64,000 nucleotides of DNA. It comes from Variovorax sp. J2L1-78. GTDB lineage: Bacteria > Pseudomonadota > Gammaproteobacteria > Burkholderiales > Burkholderiaceae_C. The notes under the pieces were generated by a model. It did no database searches. It was not told where the DNA came from and saw nothing but the letters and a program-made list of their open reading frames with translations. The translations under genes were made by a program, and so were the position numbers. This document shows, piece by piece, positions 34,948-43,781 of the stretch. The stretch's first letter is position 1; each line of letters opens with the position of its first letter. The DNA lies in assembly GCF_030317205.1 (NCBI RefSeq), contig NZ_JASZYB010000001.1, forward strand, positions 2,046,001 to 2,110,000. The letters run 5' to 3'.

Positions 34948-35343
34948 TCAGCGGCGACGCCAATCGCCACCGGTGATCAGGGGCCGACCGGTCAGTCGCT
35001 CCGGGTGGATCTCGTAGACCAGGCAGTCCAGCGCCTGACCGGCCACCATCACCGGCACCTCCCGCTTGCGGTACTCGCCCGATCCGTCGGCCTTCACTTC
35101 TTCGAGGATGTCGAGCGCGGCCTCGACCGCTGCCGTGATGCGGTACACCTCGCCCACCACACGGCCACCCCTGCCCAGAACGATCCCGGGATAGGCCCCG
35201 AGGTCGTACAGACAGCCGTCGATCGACGCCGGGCCGACGAACAGCGGCAGCGGACGGTAGCGCGCGATGTCGTTGCGCTCCCCGCGGCGCAAGGTGCCGT
35301 AGACGAACACATGGCGAGTCGCTTCTTCGGGTTGGGGCATCAT
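34948..35343 (-). CDS. Gamma-glutamylcyclotransferase family protein
   Basis: 131 residues. HVFVYGTLRRGERND near the N-terminus is the YGTLR substrate-loop signature of the GGCT/AIG2-like fold, followed by GCLYDLGAYPGIV and GEVYRI. The family includes gamma-glutamylamine cyclotransferases and enzymes of glutathione turnover; the exact substrate is unknown. Two adjacent ATGs (35343, 35340) are possible; GGA lies 7-10 nt upstream. The EamA gene is divergent and its start overlaps the upstream leader by a few tens of bases. Confidence 0.87.
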   Translation of the reverse strand: MMPQPEEATRHVFVYGTLRRGERNDIARYRPLPLFVGPASIDGCLYDLGAYPGIVLGRGGRVVGEVYRITAAVEAALDILEEVKADGSGEYRKREVPVMVAGQALDCLVYEIHPERLTGRPLITGGDWRRR

Positions 35344-35377
35344 CGAAATCCAATCTCCAGTATCGATCGCCAGTCTA

Positions 35378-36322
35378 GTGAGCCCCGCCATCCACGATCC
35401 ACGCCGCCTCGTCGCCTATGGTTGTCTTGCCCTGAGCATGTCTTTGGTGGGCGCATACGTGGCGCTCTCCAAGCCCCTGGTCGCCGCCTTTCCCGTGCTG
35501 TTGCTCGCGTGGCTGCGCTTCGGGATCGCCGCGCTGGCCATGCCGCACTGGCTGCGCCGGCCAGCCGACGAAGCGCCGATGACGGGGCGCACGCGCGGAC
35601 TCGTGTTTCTCGAGTCCTTCCTCGGCAACTTCATGTTCTCAATCTGCATGCTCTTTGGCGTCAGCCTCACGAGCGCGGTGTCGGCCGGCGTGATCATGGC
35701 GTCGATTCCGGCCGTGGTCGCCGTCGCGAGCTGGCTCTTCCTGCGTGAACGCATCGGCTGGCGCGTCGGCATGGCCATCGGCTGCGCCGCAATCGGCATC
35801 GGCTTACTGGCACTGACGCCTGCGCATGCGCATGCGCCCGCCGACAGCGCGGCGCCGCGTGCATCGATGCCGTGGCTCGGCAACGTGTTGGTCTTCTGCG
35901 CCGTGCTGTGCGAAGCGTCGTATGCCGTCATCGGCAAGTCGCTGACCGGACGACTTGGCCCCAAGCGCATCTCGTCGCTGATCAACCTCTGGGGCTTCGT
36001 GCTGTCGACGCCCTGGGGCATCTGGTTCGCGCTGCGTTTCGATTTCGGCGCGGTCAGCGCAGGCATCTGGGCGCTGCTCGTCGTGTACGCGCTGGCCGCG
36101 AGCATCTGGACCGTGTGGCTCTGGATGACCGGCCTGCAGCGCGTGCCTGCGGCGCAGGCCGGCGTGTTCACCGTGATGCTGCCGGTGAGCGCTGCAGTCG
36201 TGGGCGTCGTGGTGCTCGGAGAAACACTCAGCGTGCCGCAGATCGGTGCCTTCGCAATGGCCCTGGCGGGCGTCGTTCTCGCCACCTGGCCCTCACGCGC
36301 ATCGACGCCGACGGCGCACTGA
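35378..36322 (+). CDS. EamA/DMT superfamily transporter
   Basis: 314 residues, ten predicted transmembrane helices in two EamA repeats (about 10-145 and 165-305). A His/Ala-rich loop (THAHAHAPADS-like, about 148-160) joins the halves. The start is GTG 35378. It is probably an inner-membrane exporter of small metabolites; the substrate is unknown. It stands alone between the divergent GGCT gene and the SWIB gene. Confidence 0.86.
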   Translation: MSPAIHDPRRLVAYGCLALSMSLVGAYVALSKPLVAAFPVLLLAWLRFGIAALAMPHWLRRPADEAPMTGRTRGLVFLESFLGNFMFSICMLFGVSLTSAVSAGVIMASIPAVVAVASWLFLRERIGWRVGMAIGCAAIGIGLLALTPAHAHAPADSAAPRASMPWLGNVLVFCAVLCEASYAVIGKSLTGRLGPKRISSLINLWGFVLSTPWGIWFALRFDFGAVSAGIWALLVVYALAASIWTVWLWMTGLQRVPAAQAGVFTVMLPVSAAVVGVVVLGETLSVPQIGAFAMALAGVVLATWPSRASTPTAH

Positions 36323-36410
36323 GCACGCCACGCGTGCGCCCCGAGCGATGAAAGCACCGCTTTCCCCTCTGAAAAAACAACAGCCCCCAATGAAAAAGTC
36401 CCGTTTTCCC

Positions 36411-36439
36411 TTGGAAACGCGTTTTTTCTCCTTTAGCAT
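36411..36439 (+). promoter_or_regulatory. Promoter of the SWIB/histone-like gene
   Basis: TTGGAA (36411-36416), a 17-bp spacer with a T run, and TAGCAT (36434-36439) form a plausible sigma-70 promoter 65 bp before the ATG. The imperfect inverted repeat CGTTTTCCC-TTGGAAACG overlaps the -35 box and could be an operator. Confidence 0.55.
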
Positions 36440-36504
36440 GCGCTCTGCCAGTGGAGACGCAGCTTTTCATTGGTGAAATGTCCAACCAAAAAAGGAAATC
36501 AACC

Positions 36505-36927
36505 ATGGCAACTGCAAAGAAGGCTCCGGCCAAAAAGGCTCCCGCGAAGAAGGCTGCACCGGCCAAGAAGGCTGCAGCACCTGCGAAGAAGGCTGCTCCG
36601 GCCAAGAAGGCTGCACCCGCCAAGAAGGCCGCTCCGGCCAAGAAGGCTCCTGCGAAGAAGGCTGCACCCGCCAAGAAGCGCACGCCCAACGCCGCCTTCA
36701 TGAAGGCCCTGACCCCCAGCCCGGCACTCGCCGCCGTCGTCGGCTCGACGCCGCTGCCGCGCACCGCTGTGGTCAGCAAGCTGTGGGACTACATCAAGAA
36801 GAACAACCTGCAGGACAAGGCCAACAAGCGCAACATCAACGCCGACGCCAAGCTGAAGGAAATCTTCGGCAAGGCCCAGGTCTCGATGTTCGAGCTCGCC
36901 GCCCTGATCGGCAAGCACGTCAAGTGA
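36505..36927 (+). CDS. Lys/Ala-rich SWIB domain protein
   Basis: 140 residues in two parts. Residues 1-60 are a histone-H1-like tail of AKKA/PAKKA repeats, strongly basic. Residues about 65-138 form a SWIB/MDM2-like domain (KALTPSPALAAVVGSTPLPR, LWDYIKKNNLQDKANKR, IFGKAQVSMFELAALIGKHV). SWIB is a eukaryotic chromatin-remodelling domain also found in Chlamydia and betaproteobacteria. The tail suggests non-specific DNA binding, so a nucleoid-associated role is likely but unproven. A good AAAGGAAAT precedes ATG 36505, and a strong terminator follows. Confidence 0.9.
   Translation: MATAKKAPAKKAPAKKAAPAKKAAAPAKKAAPAKKAAPAKKAAPAKKAPAKKAAPAKKRTPNAAFMKALTPSPALAAVVGSTPLPRTAVVSKLWDYIKKNNLQDKANKRNINADAKLKEIFGKAQVSMFELAALIGKHVK
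36520..36680 (+). repeat. In-gene tandem repeats encoding PAKKA units
   Basis: About ten near-identical 12-21 bp units based on GCCAAGAAGGCTGCACC and GCGAAGAAGGCTGCTCC. They encode the basic tail of the SWIB protein. Such direct repeats are prone to slippage, so repeat number may vary between strains. Confidence 0.85.
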
Positions 36928-36956
36928 GCCCCCGCGGCGCCTCGTGCGCTGCATCG

Positions 36957-36985
36957 AAAAAGCCGGCAGCCGCCGGCTTTTTTTT
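36957..36985. terminator. Strong intrinsic terminator, probably bidirectional
   Basis: AAAAGCCGGC and GCCGGCTTTT pair around loop AGCC, followed by TTTT on the plus strand and by a short T run on the minus strand. It ends the SWIB transcript and can also stop transcription arriving from the TPP-enzyme gene on the opposite strand. Confidence 0.85.
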
Positions 36986-37015
36986 CGCCTGCTTTTGCCT
37001 GCGTGACGCGCTGTC

Positions 37016-38731
37016 TCAGCCCTTGGCCTGCGCGGCCTCGGTGATCGCGCTCAGCGTGCCGCGCGTGGTGATCACTTCGGGGTCGAGCGGAATCTCGATC
37101 AGCGTGCCGGTGTCGGCCGCCAGCGCGCGCAACAGCGCCGCTTCGAACTGATCGGTAGCCGTGACCTTCTCCGCCGCGTAGCCATAGGCACGCGCGAGCG
37201 CGCAGAAGTCCGGGTTCGTCAGTGCAGTGCCGCTCACGTTCCGCGGGTACTCGCGCTCCTGGTGCATGCGGATGGTGCCGAACATGCCGTTGTTGAGCAG
37301 CACGATGATGCTCTTGCCACCATGCTGCGACGCGGTGGCGAGCTCCTGTCCGTTCATCAGGAAATCGCCGTCGCCCGCGATCGTGAAAGCCGTGCGGCCT
37401 GTCGTGAGATGGCACGCGATGCCTGCCGGTACGCCGTAGCCCATCGCGCCGCTGGTCGGCGCGAGCTGCGTCTTGTAGCCCTTCGCGAGGCCGTGGTAGC
37501 GGAAGAAGCGATGTACCCAGCTTGCGAAGTTGCCAGCGCCGTTGGTGATGGCCGCATCGGCGGGCAGGTGCTTCTGCAGCAGCACCACCACCGCGGCCAT
37601 GTCGACGGCGCCACGCGGCGCATCGGCCGGCAGCCCCGGCAAAGGCTGCGGTTCAAGGTTCGCGAGGTAGTCGGCGTTCGCTGCAGCGGTCCACGCTTCC
37701 CACGGCAACTCCGGCGGCGCGCTCAGCACCTCGAGGCTGCGCGCCGCGGCACTCATGCCGGCGTTGATCGCGAGATCGGCCTGGTACACGCGGTTGAGTT
37801 CTTCCGCGCTCGCGTGGATGTGCACCAGCGTCTGCATCGGCTTCGGCGCCTCGAGCAGGGTGTAGCCGTTGGTCGTCATCTCGCCGAGGCGCGGGCCGAT
37901 GGCGATGATCAGATCGGCCGCCTTCACGCGCGCCGCGAGCTTCGGATTGATCGCGATGCCGACATCGCCGGCGTAGAGCGGGTGGTGGTTGTCGAAGGTG
38001 TCCTGGTAGCGGAAGGCGTTGCCGACCGGCAGCCGCCAGTTCTCCGCGAATCGCTGCAACGCCTGGGCCGACTGCGGCGTCCAGCCACCGCCGCCGGCGA
38101 TCACGAAGGGCCGCTGCGCCTTCATCAGCAACTGACGCAAGGTGCGCAATGCACCCGGGTCGCTCCACGGTTCAACGGCCTCCACACGGGTCAGCGGCCG
38201 TGCGCTGGTCATGCTGCGCAGCATGTCCTCGGGCAGCACCAGCACCACCGGACCGGGTCGGCCGTTCATGGCGGTGGCGAAGGCGCGCGCGATGTATTCG
38301 GGGATGCGGTCGGCATCGTCGATGCGCTCCACGCGCTTGGCGAAGCCCTTGGTGCTGGGGCCGAAGAAGCTGCCGTAGTCGACCTCCTGGAACGCTTCGC
38401 GGTCCCGGAAGTCGCTGCCGACATCGCCGACGAACAGGATCATCGGCGTCGAGTCCTGGAAGGCGGTGTGCACGCCGATCGACGCATTGGTCGCGCCGGG
38501 CCCACGCGTCACGAAGCAGATGCCCGGCCGCCCCGTGAGCTTGCCGTGCGCCTCGGCCATGAAGGCGGCACCGCCTTCCTGGCGGTTCACGATGAAGCGG
38601 ATGCGGTCGCGGTGCGCATGAAAGCCGTCGAGCACGGCGAGGTAGCTCTCGCCCGGCACGCCGAAGGCGCATTCGACGCCCTGGGCCAGCAGGCATTCGA
38701 CGATCAAGCGGCCGGCATGTTGTGCGCTCAT
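37016..38731 (-). CDS. Thiamine-pyrophosphate-dependent enzyme (acetolactate synthase-like)
   Basis: 571 residues with the three TPP-enzyme domains: N-terminal pyrimidine-binding domain with catalytic Glu52 (NRQEGGAAFMAEAHGK), the central domain (about 190-330), and the C-terminal PP domain with GDGDF at 453-457 and NN at 480-481. This is the acetolactate synthase/benzoylformate decarboxylase superfamily, but it is not clearly IlvB and no small regulatory subunit is adjacent. It is divergent from the TetR gene (118 bp between starts), so that regulator may control it. The substrate is probably a 2-keto acid from the adjacent pathway (inference). Confidence 0.88.
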   Translation of the reverse strand: MSAQHAGRLIVECLLAQGVECAFGVPGESYLAVLDGFHAHRDRIRFIVNRQEGGAAFMAEAHGKLTGRPGICFVTRGPGATNASIGVHTAFQDSTPMILFVGDVGSDFRDREAFQEVDYGSFFGPSTKGFAKRVERIDDADRIPEYIARAFATAMNGRPGPVVLVLPEDMLRSMTSARPLTRVEAVEPWSDPGALRTLRQLLMKAQRPFVIAGGGGWTPQSAQALQRFAENWRLPVGNAFRYQDTFDNHHPLYAGDVGIAINPKLAARVKAADLIIAIGPRLGEMTTNGYTLLEAPKPMQTLVHIHASAEELNRVYQADLAINAGMSAAARSLEVLSAPPELPWEAWTAAANADYLANLEPQPLPGLPADAPRGAVDMAAVVVLLQKHLPADAAITNGAGNFASWVHRFFRYHGLAKGYKTQLAPTSGAMGYGVPAGIACHLTTGRTAFTIAGDGDFLMNGQELATASQHGGKSIIVLLNNGMFGTIRMHQEREYPRNVSGTALTNPDFCALARAYGYAAEKVTATDQFEAALLRALAADTGTLIEIPLDPEVITTRGTLSAITEAAQAKG

Positions 38732-38849
38732 GGTGGATGCGATGCGTGATGAAAAGAAAGCGGAATTATCGTGACGCGCCCCAGGCGTCTGCAGGCCTCG
38801 ACGCAGGCAGCCACCATAATTCCCTCCCCGGTTAGTCTGAACCCGAACG

Positions 38850-39488
38850 ATGGCCTCTTCCCCTTCGCCCCCGCGCCTGCGCGACGCCGACAAGTCCCAG
38901 CTGACCATCCTGACCGCGGCGCTCGATGAGTTCTCGCAGTTCGGCTTCGCGGGCGCACGCGTCGACCGCATCGCCGAGCAGGCCGGCGTGAACAAGCGGC
39001 TCATCTACTACTACTTCGGCAACAAGGACGACCTCTTCCTCGCGGTGCTCGAACGCACCTATGCCGACATCCGCGCGGCCGAGCAGGCGCTGCACCTCGA
39101 CGCCATGGACCCGGTCGAGGCGGTACGCCAGCTGGTTTCCTTCACCTGGCACTACTACCTCGAGCACCCGGAATTCATCACGCTGCTCAACAGCGAGAAC
39201 CTGCACCAGGCGGTGCATCTGAAGCAGTCCGCGCGTATCCAGGAAATGAATTCGCCGCTGGTGCAGTTGCTGGCCGACGTGCTCGACCGCGGCCGGCAGC
39301 AAGGCCTGTTCCGCGACGGCGTCGACCCGATCCAGCTCTACATCTCGATCGCCTCGATCTGCTACTTCTATCTCTCCAACAACGCCACGCTGTCCGCCAT
39401 CTTCGGCCGTGACCTGAAGGCGCCGAAGGCACTGGCGCAACGCCTGTCGCACATGACGGAGATGGTGCTGGGCTACGTGCTTCGCTGA
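38850..39488 (+). CDS. TetR family regulator, RutR-like
   Basis: 212 residues. The HTH (about 18-62: ILTAALDEFSQFGFAGARVD-RIAEQAGVNKRLIYYYF) and the helical C-terminal domain resemble RutR, the pyrimidine-sensing TetR regulator. RutR binds TTGACCA-N2-TGGTCAA; the palindrome TTCACC-N4-GGTGAA that occurs at 39538 and 43782 has the same architecture, so this protein is the best candidate to bind both. It lies immediately upstream of the first of these promoters and divergent from the TPP-enzyme gene. Effector unknown. Confidence 0.9.
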   Translation: MASSPSPPRLRDADKSQLTILTAALDEFSQFGFAGARVDRIAEQAGVNKRLIYYYFGNKDDLFLAVLERTYADIRAAEQALHLDAMDPVEAVRQLVSFTWHYYLEHPEFITLLNSENLHQAVHLKQSARIQEMNSPLVQLLADVLDRGRQQGLFRDGVDPIQLYISIASICYFYLSNNATLSAIFGRDLKAPKALAQRLSHMTEMVLGYVLR

Positions 39489-39510
39489 CCCGTGCTTTCC
39501 CTAGGTGTCG

Positions 39511-39557
39511 TTGACACCGCATCGACCGCGCTCCAACAATTCACCGATTGGTGATTT
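39511..39557 (+). promoter_or_regulatory. Promoter and operator of the ABC transporter operon
   Basis: TTGACA (39511-39516), an 18-bp spacer and AACAAT (39535-39540) give a strong promoter. The palindrome AATTCACCGATTGGTGATTT (39538-39557) overlaps the -10 box and start point, where a bound repressor would block RNA polymerase. The same palindrome, perfect over 20 bp, recurs at 43782-43801. Confidence 0.75.
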
Positions 39558-39603
39558 AAACGCGCCGTCGACGGGACGCACGCGTCCCCGGAGACAACGC
39601 TCG

Positions 39604-40377
39604 ATGCTTCGCAGGCTTCTTCTGCAACCGGCCTTGCGCCCGTTCTTTCTCATCGTCGTGCTCCTGGTGCTCTGGGACCTCGCCATCCGGCTGTTCAGGA
39701 TCCCGGCCTACCTCATCCCGCCACCGCTCGAGGTCGTCAAGCAGCTCATCGCCGAGTGGCCGCGCCTCTTGAGCGAGAGCTGGAAGACCACGCTCGCCAC
39801 GCTCGGCGGCTTCGGGCTCACGATCGTCATCGGCATCCCGATCGCGATGGTCATCGCGTACTCGCGGCTCGTGGAGTCGTACGTCTATCCGCTGCTGGTG
39901 TTCTCGCAGAGCATCCCGAAGGTCGCGATCGCGCCGCTGTTCGTTGTGTGGTTCGGCTTTGGCATCTTCCCGAAGGTGATCTCGGCCTTCCTGCTCGGAT
40001 TCTTCCCGGTCGTCGTCTCCACCGTGATGGGCTTCAAATCGGTCGAACCCGACATGCTCGACCTCGCCCGCTCGATGGGCGCGAGCCGCCTGCAGACCTT
40101 CTTCAAGATCAGCCTGCCGCAGGCGCTGCCCGCCATTTTCAGCGGCCTGAAGGTGTCGGTCACGCTGGCCGTCGTCGGCGCCGTGGTGGGCGAATTCGTC
40201 GGCTCCAACTCGGGCATCGGCTACGTGCTGCAGGTCGCCAACGGCAACTTCGACCTGCCGCTGATGTTCGCCGCGCTCGTGGTGCTCTCGAGCATCGGCG
40301 TGGTCCTCTTCGTCGCCGTCGACCGGGCCGAGCGGCTGATGATTCCCTGGCATGCCTCGCAACGCCAGGTGCAGTGA
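39604..40377 (+). CDS. ABC transporter permease (nitrate/sulfonate/taurine type)
   Basis: 257 residues with six transmembrane helices; the binding-protein-dependent inner membrane component motif is in the region DLARSMGASRLQTFFKISLPQALPAIFSGLK (split: EAA loop at about 160-185). It is homologous to SsuC/TauC. ATG 39604 is preceded by GACAACGCTCG-like sequence and places TM1 at the N-terminus; the frame extends upstream to 39505 across the operator and so is not used. It is the first gene of the operon. Confidence 0.9.
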   Translation: MLRRLLLQPALRPFFLIVVLLVLWDLAIRLFRIPAYLIPPPLEVVKQLIAEWPRLLSESWKTTLATLGGFGLTIVIGIPIAMVIAYSRLVESYVYPLLVFSQSIPKVAIAPLFVVWFGFGIFPKVISAFLLGFFPVVVSTVMGFKSVEPDMLDLARSMGASRLQTFFKISLPQALPAIFSGLKVSVTLAVVGAVVGEFVGSNSGIGYVLQVANGNFDLPLMFAALVVLSSIGVVLFVAVDRAERLMIPWHASQRQVQ

Positions 40378-40423
40378 GTCCCACCCTACTTCATCCAACA
40401 CAGAGACAACAGGAGACGACACC

Positions 40424-41431
40424 ATGAAGAGACTGCTCCCCACACTGATCGCAGCGGCTGCCACCGCGGTGCTCACGGCCGCGGCACCGGTGCATGCGCA
40501 GACCAAGGCGCCCGAGAAGGTCACGCTGATGCTCAACTGGTACCTCTACAGCGAGCACGCGCCCTTCTTCCTCGGCAAGGAGCGCGGCTTCTATGCCGAG
40601 GAAGGCATCGACCTCGACATCCAGGAGGGCCGCGGCTCGGCCGTCACGGCGCAGGCCGTTGCCGCCAAGTCGGCGACCTTCGGCTACATCGACGTCACGA
40701 CCATGATCAAGGCGGCCGCCAAGGGCGCGCCGCTCAAGTCGACGGGCGTGTTGTTCCAGGTAAGCCCGATGTCGGTCATGGGCTTCACCGAGAAGAACAT
40801 CAGGACGCCGAAAGACATCATCGGAAAGACGGTGGCGACCACGCCGGGCGACTCGATGTCGCAGATGTGGCCGCTCTTCCTGAAGGTCAACGACATCAAG
40901 CCCGACCAGGTAAAGATCGTCTCGGGCGACGGCCAGACCAAGCTCAACGCCGTGATGAACGGGCAGGCCGATCTGCTGCTGGGCTACGTGATGGACCAGG
41001 CCATCAAGCTGCAGGACGCCACCGGCAAGCCGGTGACGCCGATCCGCTTCGCGGACTCGGGCGTGAACCAGATCAGTTCCGGGATCATCACCAACAAGAA
41101 TCTGCTGACCGAGAACCCCGACCTGGTCAAGCGCTTCATGCGCGCGTCCACCAAGGCCGCGGAAGCCGCCGAGAAGAGCCCCGAGGCCGCAGTCGACGCG
41201 ATGCTCAAGGCCAACCCGAAGGCCGGCGTGCGCGAGACGCTCATCGTCGGCATGAAGCAGAGCGTCGCGCTGTACCACACCAAGGAAACCGCCAACCAGC
41301 GCCCTTTCCGCGTGAGCATGAAGAACGTGAACGACTCGCTCGACCTGCTGGTGCAGTACGGCGGCATGGACGCGGCCACGCGCGGCAAGCCTGAAGACTA
41401 CGTGACGCTCGATTTCCTGCCCGCGAACTGA
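40424..41431 (+). CDS. ABC transporter substrate-binding protein (NMT1/THI5-like)
   Basis: 335 residues with a signal peptide (1-25, ending VHA-QT). The NMT1/SsuA-like fold is seen from VTLMLNWYLYSEHAPFFLG (about 33-51) and the Gly/Ser loop near residue 150. The opening NWY-SEHAPFFLGKERGFY is typical of the group that binds thiamine precursors, pyrimidines and related amines rather than sulfonates, which fits the RutR-like regulator upstream. Strong CAGGAG ribosome-binding site. It delivers the ligand to the permease and ATPase flanking it. Confidence 0.9.
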   Translation: MKRLLPTLIAAAATAVLTAAAPVHAQTKAPEKVTLMLNWYLYSEHAPFFLGKERGFYAEEGIDLDIQEGRGSAVTAQAVAAKSATFGYIDVTTMIKAAAKGAPLKSTGVLFQVSPMSVMGFTEKNIRTPKDIIGKTVATTPGDSMSQMWPLFLKVNDIKPDQVKIVSGDGQTKLNAVMNGQADLLLGYVMDQAIKLQDATGKPVTPIRFADSGVNQISSGIITNKNLLTENPDLVKRFMRASTKAAEAAEKSPEAAVDAMLKANPKAGVRETLIVGMKQSVALYHTKETANQRPFRVSMKNVNDSLDLLVQYGGMDAATRGKPEDYVTLDFLPAN

Positions 41432-41444
41432 CCCTTCCAAGCCC

Positions 41445-42221
41445 ATGTCCGATGTCCTGATCGAAGCCCGCGGCGTCACCAAGGTCTACGCCACCAAGGA
41501 CGGCCCGGTCGAGTCGCTCAAGCCGCTCGACTTCGCGATCCGCCGGGGCGAGTTCGTCTCGGTCGTGGGACCGTCGGGCTGCGGCAAGAGCACGCTGCTC
41601 AAGATGGTGGCGGGGCTGCTGCCGATCACGGGCGGCTCGCTCACGTTGTCGGGCAAGCCGATCCAGGGTCCGCAGAAGGACGTGGGCATCGTGTTCCAGA
41701 GCGCGGTGCTGCTGGCCTGGCGCAGCGTGCTCGACAACATCCTGCTGCAGGCCGAAATCCGCCACCTGCCGATGGCCGCCGCACGCGCACGGGCCGCCGA
41801 ACTGATCGCCATGGCTGGGCTGACAGGCTTCGAGGGCAAGTACCCATGGCAGCTCTCTGGCGGCATGCAGCAGCGCGCGTCGATCTGCCGCGCCCTGCTG
41901 CACGACCCGACGGTGCTGCTGATGGACGAGCCCTTCGGCGCGCTCGACGCGATGACACGCGAGAAAATGAACCTCGAGCTGCGCCGCATCTGGGCTGCGT
42001 CGGGCAAGACGGTGATGCTCATCACCCACAGCATCCCCGAGGCGGTGTACCTGTCGGACCGCGTCATCGTGATGAGCGAGCGGCCGGGCACCATCGCCGC
42101 CGTCTACGACATCGAACTGCCGCGCGAGCGCCCGTTGGACATCATGGGCTCCGCGGCCTTCGGCGAATACGCCAAGACCATCCGCGGGCACTTTTTTTCG
42201 CAAGGCATCCTCGACCACTGA
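41445..42221 (+). CDS. ABC transporter ATP-binding protein (SsuB/TauB-like)
   Basis: 258 residues. Walker A GPSGCGKST at 42-50, Q-loop in FQSAVLLAWR, signature LSGGMQQRASICRAL, Walker B VLLMDEPFGALD and the switch histidine in LITHSIPEAVYLSDR. It powers import through the upstream permease. It begins 13 bp after the binding-protein gene and is followed 34 bp later by the enolase-superfamily gene. Confidence 0.92.
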   Translation: MSDVLIEARGVTKVYATKDGPVESLKPLDFAIRRGEFVSVVGPSGCGKSTLLKMVAGLLPITGGSLTLSGKPIQGPQKDVGIVFQSAVLLAWRSVLDNILLQAEIRHLPMAAARARAAELIAMAGLTGFEGKYPWQLSGGMQQRASICRALLHDPTVLLMDEPFGALDAMTREKMNLELRRIWAASGKTVMLITHSIPEAVYLSDRVIVMSERPGTIAAVYDIELPRERPLDIMGSAAFGEYAKTIRGHFFSQGILDH

Positions 42222-42255
42222 ACCGTGCGCGTCCCTCGCGCGCTGGAGACAGCAC

Positions 42256-43683
42256 ATGGCCCCCGTGGCGCCCCGCTTCCACGTCGACGACCTCCGCTTC
42301 ACCGAGCGAGCCGTGCGGCTGCGGCTGCCCTTTCGCTTCGGCGCGGTCACGGTCACGGCGTGTCCGCAGGTCTACGTGCGTGCGCGCATCCGTTTCGAGG
42401 ATGGCCGCACCAGCGAAGGTTGTGCGGCGGAGATGATGATTCCCAAATGGTTCGACAAGGATCCGTCGCTGTCGAACGAACAGAACTTCGAACAGTTGCG
42501 CCAGGCGTTGCGCAACGCACGCGAGGCCTACACGACAACCGGTGCGGCGCAGTGCGCATGGGACCATTTCGCCGAGCACTACGAGGACGTCCTGGCGATG
42601 GGCTGGCGCCAAGGCCTGGGGCCGCTGGTGGCCAGCTACGGCCCCGCGCTGATCGACCGCGCCGTGCTCGACGCCGTGTGCCTCCACCTGGGCTGCGGCT
42701 TCGGCGATGCGATGGCCCGCAACCTCGCCGGCATCGACCTGTCACGCCATGACCTGGCGCCGGACCTGCACGGCTTCGACCTCGACGGCTTCCTGGCACA
42801 GCCGCGCGGACGCCCATCGATCGCGGCGCGCCACACCGTCGGCCTGGCCGATGCCATCCGCGATGCGGACCTCGGCGATGCCGACCCGCGCGACGGCTTG
42901 CCCGCCTCGCTCGAAGCCGCCATCGCGCGCTACGGCCACCGCCACTTCAAGCTCAAGCTGTCGGGCGACACGCGCGCCGACATCGAGCGCCTGACGCGCA
43001 TCGCCGATGTGATCGACGCGCAGGCCGCGCTGGTCACGCTGGACGGCAACGAGCAGTACGCGGACGTCGAGGCCTTCTCGCAGTTCCTCGATGCCTTCCT
43101 CGCCGCGCCGCAGCTCAAGACGATGGCCGCGAAGACCGCGTTCATCGAGCAGCCCATCCAGCGTGCGCAGGCCCTGGAGCGCAACGTGCGCGCCGCAGCG
43201 GCACGCATGCCCCTGCTGGTCGACGAGTCCGACGCCACGCTCGACAGCTTCCTGCAGGCGCGCGCGCTCGGCTACACCGGCGTGTCGAGCAAGAGCTGCA
43301 AGGGCTTCTACAAGTCGATCGTCAACGCGGCGCGCTGCGAACAGGCGCGTTCGCGGGGCGAGGCGCTGTTCCTCTCTGGCGAAGACCTCACGATGCAGGC
43401 CGGCGTCGGGCTGCAGCAGGACCTGGCGCTCGTCGGCTGGCTGGGTCTCGACCATGTCGAGCGCAATGGCCACCACTACGTCGATGGCATGGCCGCGCTG
43501 CCGGTGGACGAGCAACGCGCCTTCGCTGCGCTGCACCCGGCCCTGTACGCCGAGAGCGATGGTGCGGTGCGCCTGCGCATCGTCGACGGGCAGATCGATC
43601 TGTCGTCGCTCGGCACGACCGGTTTCGCCACCGGTGAGCGCGGCGCCGGCATCCGCTGGGATGCCATGGGCACGACCTACTGA
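42256..43683 (+). CDS. Enolase-superfamily protein (mandelate racemase/MLE-like)
   Basis: 475 residues, longer than most of the superfamily. The C-terminal barrel carries KLKLSG (Lys232 and Lys234 as candidate acid/base), DGNEQ (263-267, metal-binding Asp and Glu), IEQP (297-300), DES (323-325) and SSKSCKG (344-350) with a lysine on the opposite face. Members abstract a proton next to a carboxylate to dehydrate, racemise or cycloisomerise. The N-terminal capping domain has an insertion (about 55-90). Position in the operon after an importer points to catabolism of an imported acid; the reaction is unknown. Confidence 0.85.
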   Translation: MAPVAPRFHVDDLRFTERAVRLRLPFRFGAVTVTACPQVYVRARIRFEDGRTSEGCAAEMMIPKWFDKDPSLSNEQNFEQLRQALRNAREAYTTTGAAQCAWDHFAEHYEDVLAMGWRQGLGPLVASYGPALIDRAVLDAVCLHLGCGFGDAMARNLAGIDLSRHDLAPDLHGFDLDGFLAQPRGRPSIAARHTVGLADAIRDADLGDADPRDGLPASLEAAIARYGHRHFKLKLSGDTRADIERLTRIADVIDAQAALVTLDGNEQYADVEAFSQFLDAFLAAPQLKTMAAKTAFIEQPIQRAQALERNVRAAAARMPLLVDESDATLDSFLQARALGYTGVSSKSCKGFYKSIVNAARCEQARSRGEALFLSGEDLTMQAGVGLQQDLALVGWLGLDHVERNGHHYVDGMAALPVDEQRAFAALHPALYAESDGAVRLRIVDGQIDLSSLGTTGFATGERGAGIRWDAMGTTY

Positions 43684-43781
43684 ACATCGCCCGACGCGGC
43701 ACTGAGTGCTCGGGTAATCCCTGATCCCGACCTTCCGCACGGCAATTGACCGTCGTCGGGCATCGGCCGAAAATTACCCTC

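Noticed and set aside
36520..36680. Short repeats considered as a CRISPR array
   Set aside because: The units are 12-21 bp, contiguous, in frame and encode PAKKA motifs; there are no spacers or cas genes anywhere in the window.
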